A stretch of DNA of 41,651 bases from Rhodospirillales bacterium. Lineage in GTDB: Bacteria > Pseudomonadota > Alphaproteobacteria > Rhodospirillales > Shumkoniaceae. Position 1 is the stretch's first letter. Each line of letters opens with the position of its first letter. This document shows positions 7,655-16,051 of this stretch, one piece after another. The stretch covers positions 1 through 41,651 of the forward strand of contig JANQJG010000034.1 in assembly GCA_028281785.1 (NCBI GenBank), written 5' to 3'. Position numbers and translations under genes: made by a program. Under the pieces are notes generated by a model. That model made no database searches. It worked only from the letters and a program-made list of their open reading frames with translations, and was not told the DNA's origin.

Positions 7655-9733
7655 TCACAACTCCAGCACCACGCCGCAGTTTTCGCCGCAGGTCGCCTCG
7701 CCCGCGCTCGACCGTGGCGTCGAGCAGCAGATCAGCACCTCGTCCTCGGCATGCGGCGCGCTCGGCTCCTCGATATAATCGACCCCGCCGAACCTGATCC
7801 GCGTCGCGCAGGTGCCGCAGACCCCCGAGCGGCAGGAGAAAGCGGGGCTCAGCCCAGCCGCCTCCGCCAGGTCGAGCAGCGTGCCCGCCTCTGGCGACCA
7901 CTCTGCGCGGACATTCGAGCCGGCGAAGCGGACCTCGACTTGCCTGGCCGTCGACGCGCCGGCCACGCCGCGTCCAATCAATGTCGCCGGGCCAAACGAC
8001 TCGTAGTGAATCCGGTCCTCGCGAACGCCGATATCCATTAACCCCTCATAGAGCGACCGCATGAACGACGCCGGCCCGCACAGATAGAAATCGTAGTCGT
8101 CGAGGGGCAGCACCTGCTTGAGCAACGCCAGATCCACATGGCCTTCGCTGTCATGGGTTTCGCCCAGCCGGTCGTCCGCGCTGGGCTGGCTGTAGCGGAT
8201 ATGCGCGGTGAAGCTCTCATGCTCGACGGCCAGTCGGCGGACATGCCCGCCAAAGGCGTGCACCCGGCCGTTGCGCGCACCGTGAATGAAATAGGTCCGG
8301 CGGAAGCCGCGCGTGCGCCGCCCCTCACTGATGATGAAATTGGCCATGGCGATCATTGGCGTGATGCCGACGCCCGCCGAAATCAGAACCACCGGGCGCT
8401 CGCTCGTCCGGTCGAGGGTGAACTTGCCGCGTGGCGCCATCGCCTCCAGCCGGTCGCCGACCTTCATCTCGTCATGGAGAAAGGTGGACGCCACGGCATC
8501 GCCTCCTTCCCGCTTGATCGACAGCCGGTAGTGGTTGGCGCCGGGCGCCTCCGACACCGTATAGGTACGGAGCGCGGGCTCGGGCTCTCCCGGAATGCTC
8601 AGCCGGATCGGCAGGAACTGCCCGGGCTCGTAGGACGCCAGACCGTTGCCGCCGGTGCGGCGCAAATAAAAGGACTTGATGGCCTCGCTTTCCCGCTCGA
8701 TGCCGACGACCTCGTACGCGAGATAGGCGTTCCGTTCCTTGTCCGCGGCGATCGTCGCGTCCGCCTGCTCCCAGCTTCCGGTGTGGTCCAGCATCGGCGA
8801 GTACGCGCCGAAGTCGAAGCGGAGCGGCAGGCTTCCCTCGACCCGGATGACCTCCTCGGCGCGAAAGCGGATCAGCCGCTCCGCGCCCTGGAAGGCCTGG
8901 ACCTCCTCACCCTCCCACACGATCTCGGCCGCGCCCGTCATGTGGACGACATCGTCCGCCTCGAAGTCCAGGAACAGAAAGCCGGCCTTCGGGTTCAACA
9001 CGATGTTGCCGACCGTGTTGAAGTGATTGTTGCCCGAGAAGTCGGGGAAGACGAAGCTGCTCTCGTCCTCGACGCGGACGAAGCCGGGCTTGCCGCCGCG
9101 ATGGGAGACATCGGCCCCCTCCGATGCCGCGCCCTGCCCCTCCGAATAGGCGGTGGCGATGAACAGGGTGTCCGCCCCTTCGATGACCTCCCGTGTGCGC
9201 CGGTCGAACCGGTCCGATCGGTGGACCGGCCGTTCCTGCGCCACGTCGCCGATCTCCGGCAGGACCTCGACCGCGCGCGTCTGGATGTATTGCGGACAGT
9301 TTCCGAAGGCCTGATCGACGGCAAGCGTGAATCCGTTCGGCCGCACGACGCCCACCTTTCCGGTCAGCCGGTTCCGCCGCCGCGTCTCCAACTGTATCCC
9401 GAGCAGTCCGACATCCGTTCCCGGCTTCAGCGTCCCGTTCAGCGGATCGCCGAACAGCGGCCTGGCGGAAATGTCGAGGGTTCGGTCATCGGGCGTCGTC
9501 ATGAACCCTGGCTGCCCCGCCACCAGCGACGCCCAGGGCCGGCCCTTCCCATCGACCGTTCCCAGCAGCACGAAGGACAGCATCCCGTAGAACTCGCGAT
9601 GCTCGTCGGGCACGTGGTCGCGCACGACCCGCCGCGCGAAGGGCTCGATCTTGTCGCGCACGCCCAGGCGTTCCTGGACCTGCCGCTCGCCCTCGTGAAA
9701 GGGGGACTCGGTGGAGCTATGAATGCCGGTCAT
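7655..9733 (-). CDS. Three-domain flavoprotein: PPOX-like, FNR-like reductase, 2Fe-2S ferredoxin
   Basis: This 692-aa fusion looks like a self-contained electron-transfer enzyme of the cytoplasm. Residues about 40-330 resemble the pyridoxamine-phosphate-oxidase-like FMN-binding split barrel (FYGMLSFVLLGTVDGKGRPW, then a second VxLNPKAGFLFLDF-like half). Residues about 350-600 are a ferredoxin-NAD(P)H reductase module, with RTYTVSEAPG for FAD and VVLISAGVGITPMIAMA for NAD(P). The end is a plant-type ferredoxin with C634-x4-C639-x2-C642 and C669 or C670. GGAGG lies 7 nt before the ATG. It probably ends a VOC-YHS-flavoprotein gene series but has an intrinsic terminator in front (9819-9856). Its partner substrate is unknown; the N-terminal domain might bind flavin or haem, or reduce a small molecule. 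Confidence 0.88.
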   Translation of the reverse strand: MTGIHSSTESPFHEGERQVQERLGVRDKIEPFARRVVRDHVPDEHREFYGMLSFVLLGTVDGKGRPWASLVAGQPGFMTTPDDRTLDISARPLFGDPLNGTLKPGTDVGLLGIQLETRRRNRLTGKVGVVRPNGFTLAVDQAFGNCPQYIQTRAVEVLPEIGDVAQERPVHRSDRFDRRTREVIEGADTLFIATAYSEGQGAASEGADVSHRGGKPGFVRVEDESSFVFPDFSGNNHFNTVGNIVLNPKAGFLFLDFEADDVVHMTGAAEIVWEGEEVQAFQGAERLIRFRAEEVIRVEGSLPLRFDFGAYSPMLDHTGSWEQADATIAADKERNAYLAYEVVGIERESEAIKSFYLRRTGGNGLASYEPGQFLPIRLSIPGEPEPALRTYTVSEAPGANHYRLSIKREGGDAVASTFLHDEMKVGDRLEAMAPRGKFTLDRTSERPVVLISAGVGITPMIAMANFIISEGRRTRGFRRTYFIHGARNGRVHAFGGHVRRLAVEHESFTAHIRYSQPSADDRLGETHDSEGHVDLALLKQVLPLDDYDFYLCGPASFMRSLYEGLMDIGVREDRIHYESFGPATLIGRGVAGASTARQVEVRFAGSNVRAEWSPEAGTLLDLAEAAGLSPAFSCRSGVCGTCATRIRFGGVDYIEEPSAPHAEDEVLICCSTPRSSAGEATCGENCGVVLEL

Positions 9734-9818
9734 GGCCTTTCCTCCCGAACGGGGATTTCAATCTTTCAACGAATTCCGGAAGTGCCGCGGCTCCTTCGGT
9801 TTGCCCTCCCGCGAAATG

Positions 9819-9856
9819 AAAAAGGGTGGGCGGCGGCGAGGAGGCGACCGCCGCCC
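9819..9856 (-). terminator. Intrinsic terminator after the YHS gene
   Basis: On the minus strand a perfect 9-bp stem (GGGCGGCGG with CCGCCGCCC, plus positions 9828-9836 and 9848-9856) is followed by ACCC and five T residues (9823-9819). It lies 17 nt past the YHS stop codon. Transcription of the downstream flavoprotein gene would then need read-through or its own promoter. Confidence 0.7.
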
Positions 9857-9873
9857 AGGATGATTGCGCACGC

Positions 9874-10371
9874 TCAGCCGAGACGGGCCGGATCCTCGTG
9901 CTTGATCTTGGGCCACTGCTCCTCGGCCTTCTCGATGTTGCCGGGGACGTCCTTTTCCCAGGTCTTCTGAATCTTCTTGTTGAGGTTGAGATAGAGCTTG
10001 CCGTCGACGATCTTCCAAAAGCGCGGATCGCCGTCGAACTTGGCTCCGACCGACACGCCGTAGGCGCAGTAGCCGCCATAGGCGGGCACGTACTTCTCGG
10101 GGTCGGCCTTGAACGCCTTCAGGTTGGCGGCGCTGGAAAAGCGGTAGGTGGCGCCGCCATGGACGACGGAGAACTCCGCCGAGCCCTGTACGGGCCTTTG
10201 CTCGGTGAAATAGGCCACCGGGTCGTAACCATGGACGGCGACGCCGGGGCCGTTCAGGGTCTGGCCGGGGGCGACGTTGACTTCGGCCACGGCGAAGGCC
10301 TCGGACAGCGCGCCGCCCAGCATGGCCACGGCCATCATGGCCGACAGGGCTAGGGTTTTGATTTTGATCAT
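9874..10371 (-). CDS. Secreted YHS-domain protein
   Basis: This 165-aa protein has an N-terminal signal peptide (MIKIKTLALSAMMAVAMLGG, cleavage near SEAFA). One YHS-type domain follows: GYDPVAYFTEQRPVQGSAEF, a YRFSSAANLKAFKADPEKY stretch, then YGGYCAYGVSVG. YHS domains are small, often metal-associated modules; stand-alone exported forms are common in proteobacteria and their exact role is poorly known. The start at 10371 has AAAGGAGA at good spacing. The longer frame upstream lacks a signal peptide and overlaps the VOC gene, so it is rejected. It is 77 nt downstream of the VOC gene on the same strand. Confidence 0.88.
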   Translation of the reverse strand: MIKIKTLALSAMMAVAMLGGALSEAFAVAEVNVAPGQTLNGPGVAVHGYDPVAYFTEQRPVQGSAEFSVVHGGATYRFSSAANLKAFKADPEKYVPAYGGYCAYGVSVGAKFDGDPRFWKIVDGKLYLNLNKKIQKTWEKDVPGNIEKAEEQWPKIKHEDPARLG

Positions 10372-10448
10372 GGGAAGTCTCCTTTCGAGTCTGGGTTTGA
10401 GAGTTAGGGGGTTGGGGGTTGGGGGAATGGACGGCGTGAACCTCTGTC

Positions 10449-10859
10449 TCAGCCGCCCGACGCGATGAACTCCATGCGGATGCCGCCCGGAATCGAGCAG
10501 ATCATGTGCTTCGTCGGTCCGCCGCCCATCGGCTCGGGCGCGAACTCGATCTCGACGCCTTCGGTGGCTTTCAGCTTGCCGTGAAGCTCGTCGAGGACCT
10601 CCGCCCCATCCACCTTCAGGGCGAAGTGATGCAGTCCGATGACGTTCTTGCGGTCGAAGGGAATTGCCCTTGCGGGATCGGCGGCCTGCCAAAGGGTGAT
10701 CAAGGTGCCGCCGTCGGTCAGGAAGACCGCGGGATAATCCGGGACCTCTCCGACTTGATCGAAACCCAGCGTGTCGACGAAGAACGCCCGTGTCTTCGCC
10801 AGGTCGGGAACCGTCAAGCCGATATGATGGGCTCCTCGGGTCACGGCGGTGTCCGACAT
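10449..10859 (-). CDS. VOC-family protein (glyoxalase/bleomycin resistance/dioxygenase)
   Basis: This 136-aa protein opens with AHHIGLTVPDLAKTRAFFVD, a textbook first VOC repeat with the metal-ligand His. The second repeat has GLHHFALKVDGAEVLDEL and ends PGGIRMEFIAS, with the last metal-ligand Glu. Family chemistry covers glyoxalase, dioxygenase and isomerase reactions, so the substrate is left open. The start at 10859 follows AAGGAG. It is divergent from the LysR gene at 11001, the usual arrangement of a LysR regulator and its target, so this gene and the YHS gene are likely targets. Confidence 0.88.
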   Translation of the reverse strand: MSDTAVTRGAHHIGLTVPDLAKTRAFFVDTLGFDQVGEVPDYPAVFLTDGGTLITLWQAADPARAIPFDRKNVIGLHHFALKVDGAEVLDELHGKLKATEGVEIEFAPEPMGGGPTKHMICSIPGGIRMEFIASGG

Positions 10860-11000
10860 GGTTTCTCTCCTTCGTTCGATGGCCTCTCGCGGCGCTCCGG
10901 GCTCGCGTCGGCCTGGATTGTTTCCATGCCGCGAAATCTGGGTCCTTCCGTTCAAGTCCGGAATGCGCATAATTCGCAATTGATCGTTTCAGCGGATGGA

Positions 11001-11924
11001 ATGGCGGTGGATCGACTTCAGACCATGACGGTCTTTCTCGCCGTCGCCGAGGAGGCCGGTTTCGCGCCGGCGGCTCGGCGTCTCCACATGTCGCCGCCCT
11101 CCGTCACGCGCGCGGTCACGGAGCTGGAGGCGCGGCTCGGCGCGCGGCTGCTGCACCGGACCACGCGCTCGGTGAAGCTGACCGAGGCCGGGCACAGCTA
11201 TCTCGCCGATTGCCGCCGCATCCTGTCCGAGATCGAGGAGGCGGACCGCCACGCCGCCGGCGTTCACGCAATACCGAGCGGCCGGGTGACAGTGACCGCT
11301 TCGGTCATGTTCGGCCGCATGGTTCTGGTGCCGGTCCTGCTCGATCTTTTGGATCGCTATCCGGACCTCTCGGTCGCGACGCTGTTCGTCGATCGCGTGG
11401 CCCATCTGATCGAGGAGGGCATCGACGTGGCCGTCCGCATCGCGGAGCTGCCCGACTCATCCATGACCGCCGTTCGCGTCGGCAGTGTGCGGCGGGTGCT
11501 CTGCGCGTCGCCGGACTATCTGGCGGCACGGGGGCGCCCCCGCGTCCCGTCCGATCTTTCGGGACACGAGATCGTCGACTTCGTGAATATGACGCCCGGC
11601 GGCGAATGGGCCTTCGAGAAAGACGGCCAGACCCGGACCTTCAAGCCGCGCTCTCGACTGCTCCTGAACAACGCCGACGCCGCCATCGCCGCGGCGCTCG
11701 CCGGGCATGGGATCACCCGCCTGCTCTCCTATATGGTCGCCCCCCACCTGGAGGCGGGCACGCTCGAGATCGTGCTCGAGGACCACGAGCCGCCCGCCGT
11801 TCCCGTCCACGTCCTCCACAAGGAGCCGGGACAGACCTCGGCGCGCGTCCGCGCCGTCGTCGACCATCTGGTTCAGAGCCTGAGGAGAGACCCCGCCCTG
11901 GCTCCGCGCGCAGATGCCCGTTAA
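11001..11924 (+). CDS. LysR-type transcriptional regulator
   Basis: This 307-aa protein has the N-terminal winged helix-turn-helix of LysR proteins (MAVDRLQTMTVFLAVAEEAG, FAPAARRLHMSPPSVTRAVT, LEARLGARLLHRTTRSVKLT) at about 4-65 and a LysR substrate-binding domain at about 90-295. The HTH and effector regions resemble the large AaeR/DsdC-like group that often regulates small catabolic operons. I chose the ATG at 11001 because the HTH starts right after it; in-frame sequence further upstream overlaps the divergent VOC gene and is not LysR-like. The 141-bp divergent intergenic region is the likely binding site. It ends 6 nt before the convergent gene at 11931. Confidence 0.93.
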   Translation: MAVDRLQTMTVFLAVAEEAGFAPAARRLHMSPPSVTRAVTELEARLGARLLHRTTRSVKLTEAGHSYLADCRRILSEIEEADRHAAGVHAIPSGRVTVTASVMFGRMVLVPVLLDLLDRYPDLSVATLFVDRVAHLIEEGIDVAVRIAELPDSSMTAVRVGSVRRVLCASPDYLAARGRPRVPSDLSGHEIVDFVNMTPGGEWAFEKDGQTRTFKPRSRLLLNNADAAIAAALAGHGITRLLSYMVAPHLEAGTLEIVLEDHEPPAVPVHVLHKEPGQTSARVRAVVDHLVQSLRRDPALAPRADAR

Positions 11925-11930
11925 GACTTC

Positions 11931-12203
11931 CTAGCCGGCCTCGGTCACGATCCAAATGCTCGGCGCGCCGGCCACGCCGGCACCCTGCATGGCCTCCTTG
12001 AGCCGGTCCGAGGAGGCGAAGGCCTGGGCCTCCTCGACCGTGTCGAAATCATGCCAGACCGTCACGTCGTTGGGGTCGCCGGTCGCCTGGTACACCGCGT
12101 GGCCCCGGACCCCGAATGTAAGGCGCTCGGCGTCGAAGTCGTCATACGCCTTTCGCCATGTGGCGTAGTCCCTTACCGGATGACGAGCGAATAGGCGGAT
12201 CAT
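11931..12203 (-). CDS. Small dimeric alpha-beta-barrel-like protein
   Basis: This 90-aa protein begins MIRLFARHPVRDYATWRKAY and contains VTVWHDFDTVEEAQAFASSD, a pattern seen in short ferredoxin-like alpha-beta-barrel proteins often labelled cyclase or antibiotic-biosynthesis-monooxygenase-like. Such proteins form dimers and act on small aromatic or polyketide-like molecules, or have unknown roles. The start at 12203 follows GGGAG; a longer frame to 12344 adds a non-conserved stretch and is rejected. It is convergent with the LysR gene. No function is assigned beyond the fold. Confidence 0.7.
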   Translation of the reverse strand: MIRLFARHPVRDYATWRKAYDDFDAERLTFGVRGHAVYQATGDPNDVTVWHDFDTVEEAQAFASSDRLKEAMQGAGVAGAPSIWIVTEAG

Positions 12204-12440
12204 CTGCTTTCTCCCTGCTCTGCTCCACGGCGACAAGAAAACCTTGTTCTTCAGCGGCGGCATGGGCAAGGCCGGCCAGCCCGTGCCCCATGGATCCCGT
12301 GCCCCGAAATTAAGTCGGCCACCGTTGCTGAGAATGATACTCAAAACAAGCCGAGGACGTCACTATCCTGCCAACGTGCCGGCAAGGAGATTTGTCAGCG
12401 GTCCATTCGACAAACGGTCTCTCCGGATCGGACCCACCGG

Positions 12441-12473
12441 GTTTCCCCTCCGCCCCGGAAGCGGAGAGGAAAC
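12441..12473 (-). terminator. Hairpin downstream of the SDR gene
   Basis: GTTTCCCCTCCGC (12441-12453) pairs with GCGGAGAGGAAAC (12461-12473) with one mismatch and a 7-nt loop. It starts 15 nt past the SDR stop codon on the minus strand. There is no clear T-run, so it may end transcription weakly or protect the mRNA end. Confidence 0.5.
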
Positions 12474-12487
12474 TCAAATAGCGCCGG

Positions 12488-13252
12488 TCAGACGTTCATC
12501 CACCCGCCGTCGACGGTCAGGTCCGCGCCCGTCACATAGGCCGACTCATCGCTGCCGAGATAAATCGCCGCGTTTGCGATATCCGCCGTCGTCCCTTCCC
12601 GGCCCAGCGGCGCGCTTTTGATCACCGCGTCGATAAAGCCCTCCAGCTCCTCGGCTGGCATATCCATCTTGCTCTGGAAGGGGGTTCGGACGACGCCCGG
12701 GCTCAGGCTGTTGACGCGGATACCGCGATGGCCGAGCTCGGCGGCGAAAGACCGCGCGAAGGAGCGGACCGCCGCCTTCGACGCGAAGTAGACGCTCCCA
12801 GTGGGCGCCCCCTTGGCGTTCACGGCGGAGGAATTCAGGATGATGCTGCCGCCATCCTTCAGAAGCGGCGCCAACTGTTGAACGGTGAAGAAGACACCCT
12901 TCACGTTGATACCGAACTGGTTGTCGAAGCCGTCCTCCGTCATGTCTTCGATCGGGGCGAAGATCCCGATCCCGGCATTGGCGAAGATGATGTCGATGCT
13001 GCCGAAGATGTCCTTGGTCTTGGCGGCGAGGTCCGACAGTTCCTGGACGCTGGTGGCGTCGGCCTTGATACCGACCGCGCCCTCGCCCAGCTCGGCCACG
13101 GCCTTGTCGAGTCGTTCCTGGCTGCGCCCGGTAATGATGACCTGGGCGCCCTGGGCCAGATAGGCGCGCGCGGTTTCGAAGCCGAGGCCGGTGGTGCCGC
13201 CGGTGATGACGGCCTTCTTGCCGGCGAGCCGCCCTTTTCCGTTCGTCGTCAT
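12488..13252 (-). CDS. Short-chain dehydrogenase/reductase (SDR)
   Basis: This 254-aa classical SDR is a cytoplasmic NAD(P)-dependent oxidoreductase of alcohols or ketones. It has the cofactor motif TGGTTGLG (17-24), NAG at 92-94, the N of the active site at about 116, catalytic Ser at 141/142, and the YxxxK pair Y155/K159 in SVYFASKAAV. The end DLTVDGGWMNV is typical of the family. The usual cofactor preference cannot be fixed, but TGRSQERL after the second strand, with an Arg next to the Gly, favours NADP. GGAG lies about 7 nt before the ATG at 13252. It is 152 nt downstream of the nitrilase-family gene. Confidence 0.92.
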   Translation of the reverse strand: MTTNGKGRLAGKKAVITGGTTGLGFETARAYLAQGAQVIITGRSQERLDKAVAELGEGAVGIKADATSVQELSDLAAKTKDIFGSIDIIFANAGIGIFAPIEDMTEDGFDNQFGINVKGVFFTVQQLAPLLKDGGSIILNSSAVNAKGAPTGSVYFASKAAVRSFARSFAAELGHRGIRVNSLSPGVVRTPFQSKMDMPAEELEGFIDAVIKSAPLGREGTTADIANAAIYLGSDESAYVTGADLTVDGGWMNV

Positions 13253-13404
13253 GCTCAATCTCCATTTCAAACTGTCTCTCCAGGGGACGCTCGGTCCGGA
13301 TCGCATCCCATCGTTGCTGACCAAGTGGTCAACCCGGGATCACGGTTCAACAGCAGGTTGGGAGTCTTGCGCGATAGCGGCCACAACAGCGCGCCTTGAC
13401 GATC

Positions 13405-14247
13405 TCAGCGCCCCGCCTTTGCTCGATAGATCCCGCCTTCGCGGGCGCGTGCCCGCCACTGCCGGATCATGTCCGTCGCCGCCCACAAGCCGCCCGCGCC
13501 GAGATCGATCGTACCAAAGGCCATGCCATTCCGGTGCCGCCGGCAGCTCGCCTCGACCTGACCCAGCGGGTTGATCAGCCGCGTGCGCGTGCCCTGTACG
13601 GGATTGGCGGGGGTGACCATGCTCACCCAGTAGACATGGTTGGCCGCTTGCGCCTGCGCCGTGATGCCGAAAATCCCGTCTTGCCGGGCGTCGTCCTCCG
13701 ACGATCTGCCGGCCGTGAAGGTCGAAAACAGCGCACAGTGCACCCCGAGATCCCGATACTCCTCCCAGATTTCCGGGAACCGCCCGTCGAGACAAATGAC
13801 GCAACCGAATCGAACGCTCCGGACCTCGAAGACGCGGGGCTCGAACCCCGGCATGTACCAGCCCTGGAGCTCGTTATGGGAGCAGAAGCGCTTGTCGTAT
13901 CGGGCATGCACCCGCCCGGACGGCGCGACGACGAACAGGCTGTTATGGGGATGGTCGCTGCCCGCGACCGGGCTGACGCTGCCGAAGACCACCCACAGCC
14001 CCAGCTTCCCGGCCAAGTGGAGAATCCGGTCGGTCTCCGTCGCCAGCTCCCGCCAGTCCCGACCCGACCATTCGACGAAGGGCCGAAGCTCCTTACGGCC
14101 ATATCCGGACAAGGCGCCTTCCGTGAACTGGATCAGATCGACGCCAGCGGCCTTTGCCCTTTTCATCGCTTTCCGGATCGCGGCCCCGTTCGCTGCCACG
14201 TCCATCCCCACCTTCGTCTGCGCCAAGGCCAGTCTTACCGCGGTCAC
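13405..14247 (-). CDS. Carbon-nitrogen hydrolase (nitrilase superfamily)
   Basis: This 280-aa enzyme hydrolyses a C-N bond (nitrile or amide) with the Glu-Lys-Cys triad of the superfamily. All three are visible: E43 in FTEGALSGYG, K119 in RYDKRF and C152 in VICLDGRFPE. The motif around C152 is close to the amidase/carbamoylase branches, where the residue after Cys varies. The GTG start at 14247 has a GGAGGGG ribosome site 6 nt upstream. It is on the same strand as the SDR gene downstream, with a 152-nt gap, so joint transcription is possible but not certain. The substrate is unknown. Confidence 0.9.
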   Translation of the reverse strand: MTAVRLALAQTKVGMDVAANGAAIRKAMKRAKAAGVDLIQFTEGALSGYGRKELRPFVEWSGRDWRELATETDRILHLAGKLGLWVVFGSVSPVAGSDHPHNSLFVVAPSGRVHARYDKRFCSHNELQGWYMPGFEPRVFEVRSVRFGCVICLDGRFPEIWEEYRDLGVHCALFSTFTAGRSSEDDARQDGIFGITAQAQAANHVYWVSMVTPANPVQGTRTRLINPLGQVEASCRRHRNGMAFGTIDLGAGGLWAATDMIRQWRARAREGGIYRAKAGR

Positions 14248-14564
14248 TCTGATCCCCTCCCCTGATCTTCGACGTTAGGCCGGCGAGCGTTCGAAGGGAT
14301 TTGCATGAACCATGGCCCTCGTGCTTCGACGTTGCTCAGCATGAGGGCCTCATCCTGAGCCTGTCGAAGGAGAGGCCCGAGCCCTTTAGAGCGCTCGCCG
14401 GCACTTCGCATCGCCAAACCGGCCCGTTCTCCACCGCCCCGTCACCGCCGGGCGCGAGGGCGCCCGGAGCGCCCTTGTACTCCGCCATCACGGCCCAAAA
14501 TAAGGGGAATGTCAGCGTCCGCCGTCAATCCGCGGCGGCGCCCCAACAAAGGACCCGCCTGCCC
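14248..14564. other. Gene-free region with REP-like repeat
   Basis: This divergent intergenic region between the C-N hydrolase and the alcohol dehydrogenase holds one palindromic repeat (14315-14375). I see no good gene and no clear sigma-70 promoter. The open frame that extends upstream of the alcohol dehydrogenase start reads through the repeat and is not coding. Confidence 0.6.
14315..14375. repeat. REP-like palindromic element
   Basis: GCCCTCGTGC (14315-14324) pairs with GCATGAGGGC (14339-14348), one mismatch, and is followed by CTCATCCTGAGCCTGTCGAAGG. It shares GTGCTTCGA, CTCAGCATGAG and CATCCTGAGC...TGTCGAAGG with the element at 3819-3925, which shows that they are one family. Confidence 0.7.
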
Positions 14565-15581
14565 ATGACGACCATCCGTGCCTATGCCGCGAACGAACCG
14601 AACGCCCCCCTTCAATCCTTCACCTATGAGCTTGGAGAACTCGGCCCCGAGGAGGTGGATATCGACGTCATCGCTTGCGGCGTCTGCCATTCCGACCTGT
14701 CCATGGTGAATAACGATTGGGGACTGACCGCCTTTCCCCTGGTGCCGGGTCACGAGGTGATCGGCACGGTCGCCGCCAAGGGCGCGTCGGTCGAACATCT
14801 CGCGGTCGGGCAAAAGATCGGCCTCGGCTGGTTCTCCAAAAGCTGCCTGCATTGCCGGCCCTGCCTGGACGGCGACCACAATCTCTGCGACAGCCGCGAA
14901 CACACCATCGTCGGGCGCCATGGCGGCTTTGCCGAGAAGGTGCGCGCCCATTGGTCCTGGGCGATCCCGGTGCCCGACAGCCTCGACGTCACCTCCGCCG
15001 GTCCGCTCTTCTGCGGCGGGATCACCGTCTTCAATCCCATCATGCAGTCCGGGGTCAAACCGACCGACCGTGTCGGCGTCATCGGGATCGGCGGGCTCGG
15101 CCATCTGGCCCTGCAGTTCCTCAACAAATGGGGTTGCGAGGTGACGGCCTTTTCGTCAACTCAGGCGAAGGCGCGGGAAGCGCGGGAATTCGGCGCCCAT
15201 CACGTCGTCAATTCGCGCGACGATACCGAGCTGGAGAAGATCGCGGGCAGCCTCGATTTCCTTCTGGTCACCGTGAACGTCCCCCTCAACTGGCAGCTCT
15301 ATCTCAATACCCTGCGCGCCAAGGGCACCTTCCATGTCGTCGGCGCGGTGCCGGAACCGATGGCGATCAGCGCCTTTGACCTCCTTTTCTTCCAGCGTTC
15401 CGTGACCGGCACGCCGCTTGGCAGCCCCGCGACCATGACTGCGATGCTGGAGTTCTGCGCCCGTCACGAGATCGCGCCGATGATCGAGACCTTCCCCATG
15501 AGCAAGGTCAACGACGCCTTCGAACATTTGGAGGCGGGCAAGGCGCGCTACCGAATCGTGCTCGAGAACGATTTCGCCTAG
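14565..15581 (+). CDS. Zinc-dependent alcohol dehydrogenase (cinnamyl-alcohol/YahK type)
   Basis: This 338-aa medium-chain dehydrogenase reduces aldehydes or oxidises alcohols with NAD(P)H in the cytoplasm. Catalytic zinc ligands are C41 (GVCHSD), H63 with E64 (PGHEVIG) and C150 (LFCGG). The structural zinc uses C94, C97, C100 and C108. The cofactor motif GIGGLGHLA (174-182) and the following FSSTQAK, which suits NADP, are present. The order matches the cinnamyl-alcohol-dehydrogenase/YahK branch. I chose ATG 14565 because the MDR fold starts there; the nearest AAAGGA is somewhat far. The stop codon lies directly before the second copy of the 70-bp palindromic repeat. Confidence 0.93.
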   Translation: MTTIRAYAANEPNAPLQSFTYELGELGPEEVDIDVIACGVCHSDLSMVNNDWGLTAFPLVPGHEVIGTVAAKGASVEHLAVGQKIGLGWFSKSCLHCRPCLDGDHNLCDSREHTIVGRHGGFAEKVRAHWSWAIPVPDSLDVTSAGPLFCGGITVFNPIMQSGVKPTDRVGVIGIGGLGHLALQFLNKWGCEVTAFSSTQAKAREAREFGAHHVVNSRDDTELEKIAGSLDFLLVTVNVPLNWQLYLNTLRAKGTFHVVGAVPEPMAISAFDLLFFQRSVTGTPLGSPATMTAMLEFCARHEIAPMIETFPMSKVNDAFEHLEAGKARYRIVLENDFA

Positions 15582-15582
15582 T

Positions 15583-15652
15583 GTGATGGTTCCGAAGTTC
15601 GGCACATTATGTGTGCCCGACTTCGGAAGCTGAATCACACGAGAATCAATAA
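15583..15652. repeat. 70-bp palindromic repeat, copy 2
   Basis: This is a same-orientation copy of the element at 7319-7388, differing at a few positions (for example CATTATG in place of CATCATG and CCGACTT in place of CCAACTT). It starts two bases past the alcohol dehydrogenase stop codon, so its hairpin could serve as the 3' end of that transcript. Confidence 0.85.
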
Positions 15653-15752
15653 TTTAACGCCTGAAAGACCCAGCTACGCGAACCCTCGTTTTTTTCCGGC
15701 GTTAGGAGTATGATTCTCCAGCTCAACCCACGCCAAGAGGGAGGAGGCGAGG

Positions 15753-15941
15753 ATGTTTGGGATCCGCCGGCAAAGCGCCGGCGGGCGGGAGTCCGCCGGC
15801 CCGCAATCCGGGAAGGGCGATCCGGCGCGCGGCCGCTCGAAAGGTAAGGCTCGCCCCCGCCGGGGCCGTCGGGCGGGGAACGCCTGGATGCTCTTCTGGG
15901 TGATGGCGGGCACGATTATCCTGCTCGTGCTGCTGTCCTGA
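15753..15941 (+). CDS. Small single-span membrane protein, uncharacterised
   Basis: This 62-aa protein has a strongly basic Gly/Arg/Lys-rich N-terminal half and one C-terminal membrane helix, AWMLFWVMAGTIILLVLLS. Basic residues before the helix suggest that the N-terminus stays in the cytoplasm (tail-anchored). GGAGG five nt before the ATG is a good ribosome site. It stands alone between a repeat and the Asp-rich gene. I do not recognise a family; it may be real but small frames in GC-rich DNA can be spurious. Confidence 0.5.
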   Translation: MFGIRRQSAGGRESAGPQSGKGDPARGRSKGKARPRRGRRAGNAWMLFWVMAGTIILLVLLS

Positions 15942-16051
15942 CGCCCGTCCTCACCAAGGATGCCCGAGCAGCGGCACCTTTTGCTAGCGGGCGTTTTACG
16001 GGGCTCGGGCCTATCCTTCGACGGGTTCAGAACCAGCCAGCACCTTGAAAA

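Noticed and set aside
8138-9970. 610-codon plus-strand open frame opposite the flavoprotein
   Set aside because: This is a shadow of the flavoprotein, which has clear PPOX, FNR and ferredoxin motifs on the other strand.
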